Of a stretch of 64,000 nucleotides of DNA, positions 9,285-17,654 are shown in pieces. The notes beneath the pieces are model-generated. The model ran no database searches, was not told the DNA's origin, and was given only the letters and a program-made list of their open reading frames with translations. Origin of the DNA: Arthrobacter sp. StoSoilB5 (GTDB lineage Bacteria; Actinomycetota; Actinomycetes; Actinomycetales; Micrococcaceae); the NCBI RefSeq assembly GCF_019977235.1, contig NZ_AP024646.1:3782001-3846000 (forward strand), read 5' to 3'. The position numbers were made by a program, and so were the translations under genes. Each line of letters opens with the position of its first letter. Positions within the stretch are counted from its first letter, which is position 1.

Positions 9285-10769
9285 GTGTCACATCATCGGA
9301 TTTCGCCCAACGTCGACGACTCGTCGGACCAGCTCGCCGAGGCATTTGCTGCCCTCCGGACCGAGCTGGAGCTCCCTGGTGAATACCCGGCCGAGGCCGT
9401 AGCGGAAGCCCGGAAGGCGGTAGAAAACCATACACTGCCGGAACGTGACCTCCGGGACATTCCGTTCGTGACCATTGATCCAGCCACGTCCACTGACCTG
9501 GACCAGGCGGTGTTCATTGAACGTGCCGGTGACGGTTACAGAGTCCTCTATGCAATCGCCGACGTGCCATCCTTTGTTGCTCCGGGCGGGGCGTTGGATG
9601 CAGAAACCCGGCACCGGGGGCAAACGTTCTACGCTCCTGACGGGAGGATCCCGCTGCATCCGGAAGTTATCAGCGAGAACGCCGGCAGCCTGTTGGCTGA
9701 TCAGGATTGCAGCGCCTTCGTATGGGACTTCGAGCTGGACCACAATGCCGAAGTATCCGCCATGTCCGTGTCCCGCGGAACTGTCCGTAGCCGCGCCAAG
9801 CTGAGTTACAGAGGTGCCCAGGAGCAGATCGATGCCGGCACAGCCCCACCGGTCCTTGGGCTCCTCAAGGAGGTTGGCCTGAAGCGGGTGGAACTGGAAC
9901 GCCTGCGCGGTGGCGCAAACCTGAACATGCCCGAGCAGGAGATTGTGCAGGCAACCGGTGGCGGAGGCTACAGGATTGTCGCCGCACCCTCCTTACCTGT
10001 GGAGGATTGGAACGCGCAGATATCCCTCATGACCGGTATGGCAGCGGCCCAACTGATGCTCGACGGAAAAGTGGGCATTCTGCGCACCATGCCCGCGCCC
10101 GATGAACGCTCGCTGCTCCACTTCAAACGCCAGACCAAGGCTCTTGGGAAACCGTGGGACGGCGAGATTACCTACGGCGAGTACCTCCGGACCCTGGACG
10201 CTTCGGATCCCAAACAGCTAGCCATCCTCCACTCGGCAGGCACGCTCTTCCGCGGTGCTGGATACACGCCTTTCGATGGCGAACTTCCCCCCAATGTCAT
10301 CCAGTCAGCCATCGGCGCACCTTATGCGCACACCACTGCCCCTTTGCGTCGCCTCATCGACCGCTTTGTCCTGGTGATCTGCGAGGCTCTCAGCAACGGC
10401 CACCCAATACCGGCGTGGGCGCGGGAAGCACTGCCATCCCTGCCTGAGATCATGGCGTCCTCCGACCAACTGGCAGGGCGGCTTGAGCGCCTGGCTATGG
10501 ACACCGTGGAAGCAGCACTCGTGGCGAACCACATCGGCGAGGAGTTTGACGCGGTGGTCATCTCCGGTTCCAAGCCGTCCAATGGAGCGGCAAATGGCAA
10601 CGGAAAGGGAAATGGAAACGGAAACGGGCCGTTTGGCATCATCCAGATCGCGGAACCCGCGGTGACCGCCCGATGTGACGGCGAATTGGAATCAGGCACC
10701 AAGGTCCGGGTGCAGCTCCTGAAGGCAGATATTGCCAGCCGCGAGATCCGCTTTACCCTGCTCCCCTGA
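9285..10769 (+). CDS. RNB-domain ribonuclease (RNase II/R family, short form)
   Basis: Predicted 3'-5' exoribonuclease of 494 residues. The RNB core starts at IPFVTIDPATSTDLDQAV (from residue 59) and continues through the ADV and FYAPDGRIPLHPE blocks to DRFV. Of the four metal-binding aspartates, three are seen (65, 71, 73); the fourth is Gln74, a change I believe is usual in this actinobacterial branch. The usual N-terminal cold-shock domains are absent. A Gly/Asn-rich linker (about 434-449) precedes a short C-terminal domain. The GTG at 9285 is chosen because a TAACCT box lies 7 bases upstream. Confidence 0.88.
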   Translation: MSHHRISPNVDDSSDQLAEAFAALRTELELPGEYPAEAVAEARKAVENHTLPERDLRDIPFVTIDPATSTDLDQAVFIERAGDGYRVLYAIADVPSFVAPGGALDAETRHRGQTFYAPDGRIPLHPEVISENAGSLLADQDCSAFVWDFELDHNAEVSAMSVSRGTVRSRAKLSYRGAQEQIDAGTAPPVLGLLKEVGLKRVELERLRGGANLNMPEQEIVQATGGGGYRIVAAPSLPVEDWNAQISLMTGMAAAQLMLDGKVGILRTMPAPDERSLLHFKRQTKALGKPWDGEITYGEYLRTLDASDPKQLAILHSAGTLFRGAGYTPFDGELPPNVIQSAIGAPYAHTTAPLRRLIDRFVLVICEALSNGHPIPAWAREALPSLPEIMASSDQLAGRLERLAMDTVEAALVANHIGEEFDAVVISGSKPSNGAANGNGKGNGNGNGPFGIIQIAEPAVTARCDGELESGTKVRVQLLKADIASREIRFTLLP

Positions 10770-10821
10770 GGCCCGGGGGACGCAAACGGGCACCGATCCG
10801 GGCTTTAGGGCTCCCAGAGGA

Positions 10822-10827
10822 TAGACT
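10822..10827 (+). promoter_or_regulatory. Candidate -10 box for the helicase leader
   Basis: TAGACT, 12 bases before a 21-codon mini-ORF and 228 bases before the helicase GTG. It would give a 5' leader of about 220 bases. No convincing -35 box is visible. Confidence 0.4.
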
Positions 10828-10839
10828 GACCCTGTAGTA

Positions 10840-10905
10840 ATGGATGCCCGGTCGTTGATTCAGTTAATTTTTGAAATCAACAAGCCCGCCCCTACGCGAT
10901 CTTGA
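10840..10905 (+). CDS. Putative 21-residue leader peptide upstream of DEAD-box helicase
   Basis: ATG to TGA, 21 codons, sequence beginning MDARSLIQLIFEINK and ending PAPTRS. It lies wholly in the 286-base gap before the helicase and close to the predicted transcription start, so it could be translated from an almost leaderless end. The DNA inside it forms a GTTGATT/AATCAAC hairpin (10854-10881). I have no homologue in mind; it may be a regulatory leader or a chance ORF. Confidence 0.35.
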   Translation: MDARSLIQLIFEINKPAPTRS

Positions 10906-11055
10906 GATGTGCCCGCTGGTCACCAGTGCCAGTACTTAGATAGCCCGCGATCGGCTTCCACTGGATTAGCTTGCGCGCCCGTTCGTGCTCCGGTACGGCT
11001 CCGCCACCCCGTTGAGCATGCAGCGCCAATGCCCAAATGAATAAGGAAACTCCCT

Positions 11056-12762
11056 GTGAGTGAATTGCACACCCATGAAGTCCTGACGGACGCCACCGGA
11101 ACCGAATCCATCGAACCCGAGGAAACGATCATCTCCGATGAGACGCCCCACGAGATCGAAGAAAAATCGTTCGCTGACTACAACGTCCGCCCCGACATCG
11201 TCGAGTCCCTCGCTGACGCCGGAATTACGCACCCCTTCCCCATCCAGGCCATGACGCTGCCGGTAGCCCTCAGCGGCCACGACATCATCGGCCAGGCCAA
11301 GACCGGTACCGGCAAGACCCTCGGTTTCGGCATCCCGGCATTGCAGCGCGTGGAAGGCCGGGATGACCCTGGCTACGCAAAGCTGGCCGTCCCCGGTGCG
11401 CCGCAGGCCCTGGTCATCGTGCCCACCCGCGAGCTTGCGGTACAGGTGGCCAACGATCTTCAGACGGCATCCCGCAAGCGCAACGCCCGCATCGCCACCA
11501 TCTACGGTGGCCGCGCCTATGAGCCGCAGATTGACGCCCTCCAGAAGGGCGTCGAGGTAGTGGTCGGCACCCCCGGGCGTTTGATCGACCTTTACAAGCA
11601 GAAGCACCTCAGCCTGAAGAACGTCAAAATGGTGATCCTGGACGAGGCCGACGAAATGCTGGACCTGGGCTTCCTGCCGGACGTCGAAACACTCATTGCA
11701 GGTACGCCGGCTGTTCGCCAGACTTTGCTCTTCTCCGCCACAATGCCCGGACCGGTCATCGCGATGGCCCGCCGCTACATGACGCAGCCTACCCACATCC
11801 GGGCAGCCGATCCGAACGATGAAGGCCTCACCAAGCGCGACATCCGCCAGCTCATCTACCGTGCCCACAGCATGGACAAGACCGAGGTTGTGGCCCGCAT
11901 CCTGCAGGCCCGCGGACGTGGCCGCACCATTATCTTCACCAAGACCAAGCGCACCGCGGCCAAGGTAGCTGAGGAGCTCGTTGACCGCGGATTCGCTGCG
12001 GCAGCCATCCACGGCGACCTCGGCCAGGGTGCACGCGAGCAGGCCCTTCGCGCCTTCCGCAACAACAAGGTGGACGTCCTGGTTGCCACGGACGTTGCCG
12101 CCCGTGGCATCGATGTGGATGACGTCACGCACGTCATCAACTACCAGTGCGTGGAGGACGAAAAGATCTATCTGCACCGCGTGGGCCGTACGGGCCGCGC
12201 CGGCAACAAGGGAACAGCGGTGACCTTCGTTGACTGGGACGACATGCCTCGCTGGGGCTTGATCAACAAGGCATTGGGGCTCAGCGTTCCGGAGCCGGTT
12301 GAAACCTACTCCTCTTCGCCCCACCTCTACAGTGACCTCGACATTCCCGAGGGCACCAAGGGCCGCCTCCCGCGCAACAAGCGCACGCTTGCCGGAGTCG
12401 ACGCCGAGGTCCTTGAGGACTTGGGCGAAACGGGCAAAAAGAACTCCCGTTCCGCCGGTTCAGCCCGTGACGGTGGACGCGATGGCGGCCGTGGCAGGGA
12501 CGGCCGCGGCCGTGTCAACGCTGGCAAGTCCAACGAAGCCAACTCTGAATCCAACGGTGATGGCGGCCGCAACCGTACGCGCCGCCGTCGTACATCCGAA
12601 GCCGAGGCGGCCCCCGCTGCCGGTTCCTCCGAAACCCGCACCGCCACGGGCGAGAACGCCGAGAAGCCGGCCCGCACGCGGCGTACCCGCACGCGCCGCC
12701 GTAACGGCGAAGTGGTTTCCGGTGGGACCGCTGGCGCCCAGTCCGGCAACTCCGAGGCCTAA
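11056..12762 (+). CDS. DEAD-box ATP-dependent RNA helicase
   Basis: RNA-unwinding enzyme of 568 residues for ribosome assembly or cold and RNA turnover (family knowledge). The motifs run in order: Q motif before residue 64, AKTGTGKT (81-88), PTRELA (123-128), GTPGRL (171-176), DEAD (196-199), SAT (227-229), ARGIDVDD and HRVGRTGRAG. After about residue 430 comes a long low-complexity tail rich in Arg, Gly, Thr and Ala (RGRDGRGR, TRRRR), typical of RNA-binding tails. GTG start with AAGGAAA at 11043-11049. An unusually long leader with a mini-ORF precedes it, and a DNA methyltransferase follows after 8 bases. Confidence 0.95.
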   Translation: MSELHTHEVLTDATGTESIEPEETIISDETPHEIEEKSFADYNVRPDIVESLADAGITHPFPIQAMTLPVALSGHDIIGQAKTGTGKTLGFGIPALQRVEGRDDPGYAKLAVPGAPQALVIVPTRELAVQVANDLQTASRKRNARIATIYGGRAYEPQIDALQKGVEVVVGTPGRLIDLYKQKHLSLKNVKMVILDEADEMLDLGFLPDVETLIAGTPAVRQTLLFSATMPGPVIAMARRYMTQPTHIRAADPNDEGLTKRDIRQLIYRAHSMDKTEVVARILQARGRGRTIIFTKTKRTAAKVAEELVDRGFAAAAIHGDLGQGAREQALRAFRNNKVDVLVATDVAARGIDVDDVTHVINYQCVEDEKIYLHRVGRTGRAGNKGTAVTFVDWDDMPRWGLINKALGLSVPEPVETYSSSPHLYSDLDIPEGTKGRLPRNKRTLAGVDAEVLEDLGETGKKNSRSAGSARDGGRDGGRGRDGRGRVNAGKSNEANSESNGDGGRNRTRRRRTSEAEAAPAAGSSETRTATGENAEKPARTRRTRTRRRNGEVVSGGTAGAQSGNSEA

Positions 12763-12770
12763 AATCCTCA

Positions 12771-13634
12771 ATGACTGAAACTGTTTGGGCGCCGGACGGC
12801 GGCAATCTGGTGGTGCACGCGGACAACGCGGAATTCCTCCCGACGCTGCCGGACGGTGCCTTCACACTCATTTACGTGGATCCGCCGTTCAACACAGGAC
12901 GGGTCCAACGCCGCCAGGAAACGCGCATGGTCCGCAACGCGGACGGCGACGGCGACCGCGTCGGGTTCAAGGGACGCTCCTACGACACCATCAAGGGCGC
13001 CCTGCACAGCTATGATGACGCCTTCAGCGACTACTGGTCCTTCCTGGAACCCAAGCTCGTAGAGGCCTGGCGGCTCCTTGCCGACGACGGCACGCTGTAC
13101 CTGCACCTGGATTACCGCGAGGTGCACTACGCCAAGGTGATGCTGGACGCCATCTTTGGCCGCGAGTGCTTCCTCAACGAGATCATTTGGGCCTACGACT
13201 ACGGCGCCCGCGCCAAGAACCGTTGGCCCACCAAGCACGACAACATCCTGGTGTACGTAAAGAACCCCGCGAAGTATCACTTCGACAACGCTGAAGTAGA
13301 CCGCGAACCCTACATGGCCCCAGGCCTGGTCACCCCTGCCAAACGCGAGCGCGGCAAACTCCCCACGGACGTTTGGTGGCACACCATTGTCTCGCCCACA
13401 GGCAGGGAAAAGACGGGCTACCCAACCCAAAAACCCGAAGGCCTGGTGCGCAGGATCGTCTCCGCTTCAAGCCGCGAGGGCGATTGGTGCCTGGACTTCT
13501 TTGCTGGATCAGGAACCCTCGGCGCTGTTGCCGCCAAACTGGGCCGCAACTTCGTCTGCGTGGACCAGAACGAGCAAGCCATCGAGGTCATGCGAAAGCG
13601 CCTGGGCGCCAAAGCGTCCTTCCACCCAAATTAG
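12771..13634 (+). CDS. Orphan site-specific DNA methyltransferase (N4-cytosine/N6-adenine type)
   Basis: S-adenosylmethionine-dependent DNA methylase of 287 residues. The catalytic DPPF (residues 37-40, DPPFNTG) comes first and the SAM-binding DFFAGSGT (242-249) last, with a presumed target-recognition region between (about 141-215), so the order is that of the beta class. YPTQKPEGLVRRI is the usual motif before the SAM loop. No restriction gene is adjacent. It starts 8 bases after the helicase and is probably cotranscribed. The target site cannot be read from sequence. Confidence 0.9.
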   Translation: MTETVWAPDGGNLVVHADNAEFLPTLPDGAFTLIYVDPPFNTGRVQRRQETRMVRNADGDGDRVGFKGRSYDTIKGALHSYDDAFSDYWSFLEPKLVEAWRLLADDGTLYLHLDYREVHYAKVMLDAIFGRECFLNEIIWAYDYGARAKNRWPTKHDNILVYVKNPAKYHFDNAEVDREPYMAPGLVTPAKRERGKLPTDVWWHTIVSPTGREKTGYPTQKPEGLVRRIVSASSREGDWCLDFFAGSGTLGAVAAKLGRNFVCVDQNEQAIEVMRKRLGAKASFHPN

Positions 13635-13644
13635 GCCGTGGCCC

Positions 13645-14007
13645 TTAGCCGCACCCGTGCATCAATTGGATTCCGTGGTCGCCCTGCCTGTTGTCCAGGA
13701 CCGCTCCGTGGGAATCACACAACGCATTGACCAGCAGCGCAAAGCCTTGGCCGTTCTGATAGTTCCCGCCGCTGCCGGGCACACCGGGCACCGTCCCTGG
13801 CGGAATGAACACCCAGGCGGCCCAGGCTTCCACATAGCCCCAGTTTCCGCTGAAGTGGACATTGCTGTTGATGTCCGGAATAAATACCCATTCGCTGCCC
13901 GTGTAGGCAGCGCGGCTGACGTTGTTACAGTCCAAGGCATTTGCCGTGGCAGGGATGAACATTAAGGCGGCTGCAAGGGCTGTTGCAGCCAAGGATTTCC
14001 TGAACAT
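13645..14007 (-). CDS. Small secreted protein, unknown family
   Basis: A 120-residue protein with a clear signal peptide: MFRK, then a hydrophobic run to residue 20, and a likely cleavage after TANA (24). The mature part has three cysteines (Cys27, one in NALCDSHG, one in the final HGCG), many Trp, Gly and Asn residues, and a repeated motif WVFIP (in SEWVFIPD and AAWVFIPP). The start at 14007 is chosen for the TGGAGC site and the signal peptide; longer reading frames upstream lack both. It has its own -35/-10 promoter. Function unknown. Confidence 0.7.
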   Translation of the reverse strand: MFRKSLAATALAAALMFIPATANALDCNNVSRAAYTGSEWVFIPDINSNVHFSGNWGYVEAWAAWVFIPPGTVPGVPGSGGNYQNGQGFALLVNALCDSHGAVLDNRQGDHGIQLMHGCG

Positions 14008-14090
14008 GATTGCTCCATCGACAGAGTGAGTGATTCCTTGCGATGAGACCTCCAGTGGTGCGGCCCAGCCCGCCTCCCCCCACGAGCGCC

Positions 14091-14118
14091 AGACTACTCT
14101 TGCCGGACAGTACGTCAA
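14091..14118 (-). promoter_or_regulatory. Sigma-70-type promoter for the secreted protein
   Basis: On the minus strand, TTGACG (14118 to 14113) and TAGTCT (14096 to 14091) are separated by 16 bases. The predicted start leaves a leader of about 77 bases. The 154-base gap before this gene holds nothing else that I can identify. Confidence 0.6.
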
Positions 14119-14161
14119 GATACTTTCTGAAACCGCGGTAGGGCTTGTTTGGTCCTCATCC

Positions 14162-15010
14162 TTAGGGACGGACAACCTGCGTTCCAGTGCCCAGCTCTTC
14201 AATCCTCTCCAGGACCTCGGGAGCAGTCAGATTCTCACCCAGCCGGTTCGGTTTCCCTGTCCCGTGATAATCCGAGGACCCCGTGATGAGGAGGCCGTTC
14301 TCTGCCGCGAGCGCACGGAGGTAGTCTCGGCCCTCCTCCGGATTGTCCCGGTGCTCGATCTCAAGGCCCAACAATCCGGCGTCGATCATCTCCCGGTACG
14401 TCCGCTCCCCCACGATCCGTCCCCTCGCCGAAGCCACGGGATGTGCGAAGACCGGCACTCCCCCAGCCGCACGGACAAGCCCGACGGCGAAAGCGGGTTC
14501 GGGCGCGTAGTGCTGCACGAAGTATCGCGAATGAGAGGTGAGGATGGACGTGAAGGCTTCGGAGCGGTCCGCGACCACGCCCGCAGCAACCAACGCATCG
14601 GCAATATGCGGACGCCCTACTGTCGCTCCAGGGGCCACATGGTGGATGACGTCGTCCCACGTCAGGGGGTAATCCTCGGACAACAGCGTGACCATGCGCT
14701 CAGCGCGCGTCAGCCTGGCGTCCTTTGACTTGGTGATCTCTTCAAGGAGCCCTGGGTGGGAGGGATCATGTAAATAGCTCAACAGGTGAACGCTGATGCC
14801 CTGTTCCGTCCGGCAGGAGATCTCCATGCCAGGAACAAAAGCGACACCGTGCTCCTTGGCCGCGGCAGCAGCCAGTTCCCATCCATCAGTGGAGTCGTGG
14901 TCCGTTAACGCAACAACGTCCAGGCCTGCAGCGGCGGCCGAAATGATCACCCCGGCGGGTGTCTCGGTTCCGTCGGAAACATTCGAGTGCGTATGCAGGT
15001 CTATCCTCAC
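14162..15010 (-). CDS. PHP-domain metal-dependent phosphoesterase
   Basis: Polymerase-and-histidinol-phosphatase fold enzyme of 282 residues, likely a nucleoside bisphosphate phosphatase or 5'-3' exoribonuclease of the YciV/TrpH type (family inference). Metal ligands are visible: DLHTHSNVSDG (His6, His8, Asp13), LTDHDS (His38), the E in GMEIS, FAHPVAS and SSDYHG near the end. The GTG start lies 6 bases after a TAGGCT box, so it is probably leaderless. Confidence 0.88.
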   Translation of the reverse strand: MRIDLHTHSNVSDGTETPAGVIISAAAAGLDVVALTDHDSTDGWELAAAAAKEHGVAFVPGMEISCRTEQGISVHLLSYLHDPSHPGLLEEITKSKDARLTRAERMVTLLSEDYPLTWDDVIHHVAPGATVGRPHIADALVAAGVVADRSEAFTSILTSHSRYFVQHYAPEPAFAVGLVRAAGGVPVFAHPVASARGRIVGERTYREMIDAGLLGLEIEHRDNPEEGRDYLRALAAENGLLITGSSDYHGTGKPNRLGENLTAPEVLERIEELGTGTQVVRP

Positions 15011-15016
15011 TTTCCC

Positions 15017-15022
15017 AGCCTA
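15017..15022 (-). promoter_or_regulatory. -10 box of the PHP gene, leaderless type
   Basis: TAGGCT on the minus strand, 6 bases before the GTG at 15010. Confidence 0.55.
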
Positions 15023-15090
15023 TGGGATAGGGAGCGGCTTGGAGTGTTGCGCCGTTGGCCTCCTCACGAAACTGGTGGGACGATGTAACG

Positions 15091-16674
15091 GTGAATGATG
15101 CCGAAAACACCCCGTACGCGGAATCCACAGATTCCCAGCCCCTGCAAGAACGCGTCAACAACCGTTCGCAGCGGCCAACATCCGATGCCTTCAAGGCATT
15201 CATGGCCAGCAACTGGGCGCCCGCCCCGCAGGTAACCCCCGCTCGTGATGCCGTTGCAGACCACGCTGCCCGCCGCCGTCGTGCCATTTCCGAACTGTTC
15301 AAGGGCGAACGGCTCGTTATCCCGGCCGGTCCGCTGAAGGTCCGCTCAAACGACTGCGACTACCGCTTCCGCCCCCACTCCGGATTCGCCCACCTCACAG
15401 GTTTGGGCCTGGACCACGAGCCGGATGCCGTTTTGATCCTGGAGCCGGCGGCTGAAGGAAAAGGCGACGACGGCGGTCACCACACTGCGACGCTGTACTT
15501 CCGCCCCTTGGCCGGCCGCGACACCGAACAGTTCTACGCCGACTCCCGGGCCGGTGAATTCTGGATTGGGGCGCGACCCACACTGGCAGAATTCAAAGCC
15601 CGCCTGGGCTTGCCCACTGCACACATTTCCGAACTTGAACTGGCCATCACCAAGAACGTTGGCGCCCCGGAAATCGGTGGTATCTCCATCCGCCTGGTCC
15701 GCAAGGTAGATGACAACATCGATGCTTTGGTGGACACTGCCCGTTACAACACGGCCAAGGATCCCGAGAACCTTGACCTGGGCGAACTCGATGCCCTGGA
15801 CGAAAAGCTCAGCGAAGCACTCTCCGAACTCCGCCTGATCAAGGACGAGTGGGAGATCGAGCAGATGAAGATCGCCGTTGCCGCCACCGTTGAAGGCTTC
15901 GCCGACGTCGTGCGGGCCCTCCCGCGCGCTTTGACGCACAAGCGCGGCGAACGCGTTGTTGAAGGCGCATTCTTTGCCCGTGCCCGCGAGGAAGGCAACG
16001 AGCTCGGCTACGACACCATCGCGGCCTCCGGCAACAACGCCACAGTGCTGCACTGGACCCGCAACTCGGGAGCCGTCAACGCTGGTGAACTCCTGCTGCT
16101 GGATGCAGGGGTGGAGGCTGATTCGCTCTACACGGCGGATGTCACGCGGACCCTGCCCGCAAACGGCACGTTCACCGATGTGCAGCGCAAGGTCTACGAA
16201 GCTGTCCTGGACGCCGCTGACGCGGGATTTGCCGCCGCACGGCCGGGCGTGAAATTCCGGGACATCCACAAGGCAGCCACCACGGTCCTTGCTGAGCGCC
16301 TCGCCGAGTGGGGTTTACTGCCGGTTTCTGTTGAGGAAGCCATCAGCCCCGAAGGCCAGCAGCACCGTCGCTGGATGCCGCATGGCACCAGCCACCACCT
16401 CGGCCTGGACGTCCACGACTGTGCCCAAGCCAAGCGTGAGCTCTACCTGGACGGAATCCTCACGGAGGGTATGGTATTCACGATCGAACCCGGCCTGTAC
16501 TTCAAGAACGAAGACCTGGCCATTCCTGCCGAATACCGTGGCATCGGCGTCCGCATCGAGGACGACATCCTCATGACGGCAGAGGGCCCCGTGAACCTGA
16601 GCGCTGCCTTGCCACGCAAGGCCGACGACGTCGAATCCTGGATGGCTGGCATCTACCAGGAAGTTGCGGGCTAG
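15091..16674 (+). CDS. Xaa-Pro aminopeptidase (M24B, aminopeptidase P)
   Basis: Metallopeptidase that removes an N-terminal residue preceding proline. The N-terminal creatinase-like domain (to about residue 240) begins after a variable head. The C-terminal pita-bread domain has the five metal ligands in LLDAGVEADSLYTADVTRT, HGTSHHLGLDVHD, IEPGLY and RIEDDI. It has 527 residues from the GTG at 15091, which has GGTGGGA upstream; an in-frame TTG at 15055 is a weaker alternative. A 27-bp perfect terminator follows. Confidence 0.92.
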   Translation: MNDAENTPYAESTDSQPLQERVNNRSQRPTSDAFKAFMASNWAPAPQVTPARDAVADHAARRRRAISELFKGERLVIPAGPLKVRSNDCDYRFRPHSGFAHLTGLGLDHEPDAVLILEPAAEGKGDDGGHHTATLYFRPLAGRDTEQFYADSRAGEFWIGARPTLAEFKARLGLPTAHISELELAITKNVGAPEIGGISIRLVRKVDDNIDALVDTARYNTAKDPENLDLGELDALDEKLSEALSELRLIKDEWEIEQMKIAVAATVEGFADVVRALPRALTHKRGERVVEGAFFARAREEGNELGYDTIAASGNNATVLHWTRNSGAVNAGELLLLDAGVEADSLYTADVTRTLPANGTFTDVQRKVYEAVLDAADAGFAAARPGVKFRDIHKAATTVLAERLAEWGLLPVSVEEAISPEGQQHRRWMPHGTSHHLGLDVHDCAQAKRELYLDGILTEGMVFTIEPGLYFKNEDLAIPAEYRGIGVRIEDDILMTAEGPVNLSAALPRKADDVESWMAGIYQEVAG

Positions 16675-16686
16675 ACCCCAGGGCAA

Positions 16687-16747
16687 AAGCAGCACAAAGG
16701 AAAGGCCACCGGATGGATATTCCGGTGGCCTTTCCTTTGTGCTGCTT
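16687..16747. terminator. Bidirectional terminator with 27-bp perfect stem
   Basis: 16687-16713 pairs perfectly with 16721-16747 around a 7-base loop. It lies between convergent genes. The stem is unusually long for an intrinsic terminator. Confidence 0.88.
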
Positions 16748-16771
16748 ATTGATTTGGGCTGCTTGCGGGAA

Positions 16772-17578
16772 CTACTGCTTGTGCGGGTCGTCGTTCCCAG
16801 GCTGTTGGTCCTCGTGCCGGGGTGCATTCTGGCCCTCGGTGACACGGACGCCGTACTGGGGGCGGCCATCCGGCAGATCCGGGAAGCGCACAGGTGATGG
16901 CGTCGGGTTTGGTGCAGGCTGTGCAGCGGGAGCCTGGGCGCCGGAAGCACCGGATTCGGTAGGCTCCGGTCCGCGCTGGCCATAAGGATCGTTCCAGGTG
17001 GCAGGACGGTCGGGCGCCTGGCCCGGCTGCTGGAATGGCGCGTTCTGCGCATTGTAATTCCGCGCCTGCCCAGACGCGGCCTGGGAGGCGTTCATGGGCA
17101 GTTGCTGGAGCAACCGGCGGGCTTCGTGGGCTGCCTCGATGGCAACAATGACGTCGTAGTTGGTGGCAACCACCTGGCTGGTGGACGTGAAGTCGCGCTT
17201 GCCCCGCTGCGTGGCGTACGTGGCGATCCCGAACAGCATGAAGAAAGCCGCGCCCATGAGCACAGAGGTGATGATGGAGAACGTGCCACCTGCCGGCGTG
17301 AAGAAGGAGAGCATGACGCCGACGAAGAGGCCGAACCACATGCCGCTCAAAGCACCCGACAGTGCCACGCGCGGATAGCTTAGGCGGCCGGTTACCCGTT
17401 CCACCATTTTGAGGTCGTTGCCCACGATCGATACCAACTGGACGGGGAACTGCTGGTCCGCGAGGTAGTCCACCGCCTTCTGGGCATCCAAATATGAGGT
17501 GTACGAGCCAACAGTGTCACCTTGGGGTACGCTGCGGGATTCCTCAACGGCTTTTGGAGCACCAAAAATGTTAGACAT
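16772..17578 (-). CDS. Stress-protein (YflT/GSP17M-like) domain membrane protein
   Basis: A 268-residue protein. Residues 18-70 (GDTVGSYTSYLDAQKAVDYL to ERVTGRL) match the small stress-protein fold with the glycine-rich start. Two membrane helices follow (about 71-93 and 99-121), then a cytosolic part and a long Pro/Gln/Ala-rich disordered tail from residue 165. The start at 17578 puts the protein at MSNIFGAPK; longer upstream frames would run antisense through the next gene and are rejected. It is divergent from the MgtE_N/CBS gene with 76 bases between. Precise function unknown. Confidence 0.78.
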   Translation of the reverse strand: MSNIFGAPKAVEESRSVPQGDTVGSYTSYLDAQKAVDYLADQQFPVQLVSIVGNDLKMVERVTGRLSYPRVALSGALSGMWFGLFVGVMLSFFTPAGGTFSIITSVLMGAAFFMLFGIATYATQRGKRDFTSTSQVVATNYDVIVAIEAAHEARRLLQQLPMNASQAASGQARNYNAQNAPFQQPGQAPDRPATWNDPYGQRGPEPTESGASGAQAPAAQPAPNPTPSPVRFPDLPDGRPQYGVRVTEGQNAPRHEDQQPGNDDPHKQ

Positions 17579-17642
17579 AGCCCCATTGTGTCGCATGTAG
17601 ATGTGAAGCGGCTGGAATTCAGCTAAAAGAGAGCAGACTCGG

Positions 17643-17648
17643 TAGCCT
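17643..17648 (+). promoter_or_regulatory. -10 box of the MgtE_N/CBS gene, leaderless type
   Basis: TAGCCT, 6 bases before the ATG at 17655. Confidence 0.55.
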
Positions 17649-17654
17649 GTAAAC

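Noticed and set aside
10966..12324. A 452-codon open frame antisense to the DEAD-box helicase
   Set aside because: It mirrors the third-position GC bias of the helicase codons, has no recognisable domain and lies opposite an unmistakable gene.
12771..13634. Restriction-modification system around the DNA methyltransferase
   Set aside because: Both neighbours are identified (RNA helicase, small secreted protein) and no endonuclease or specificity gene is present.
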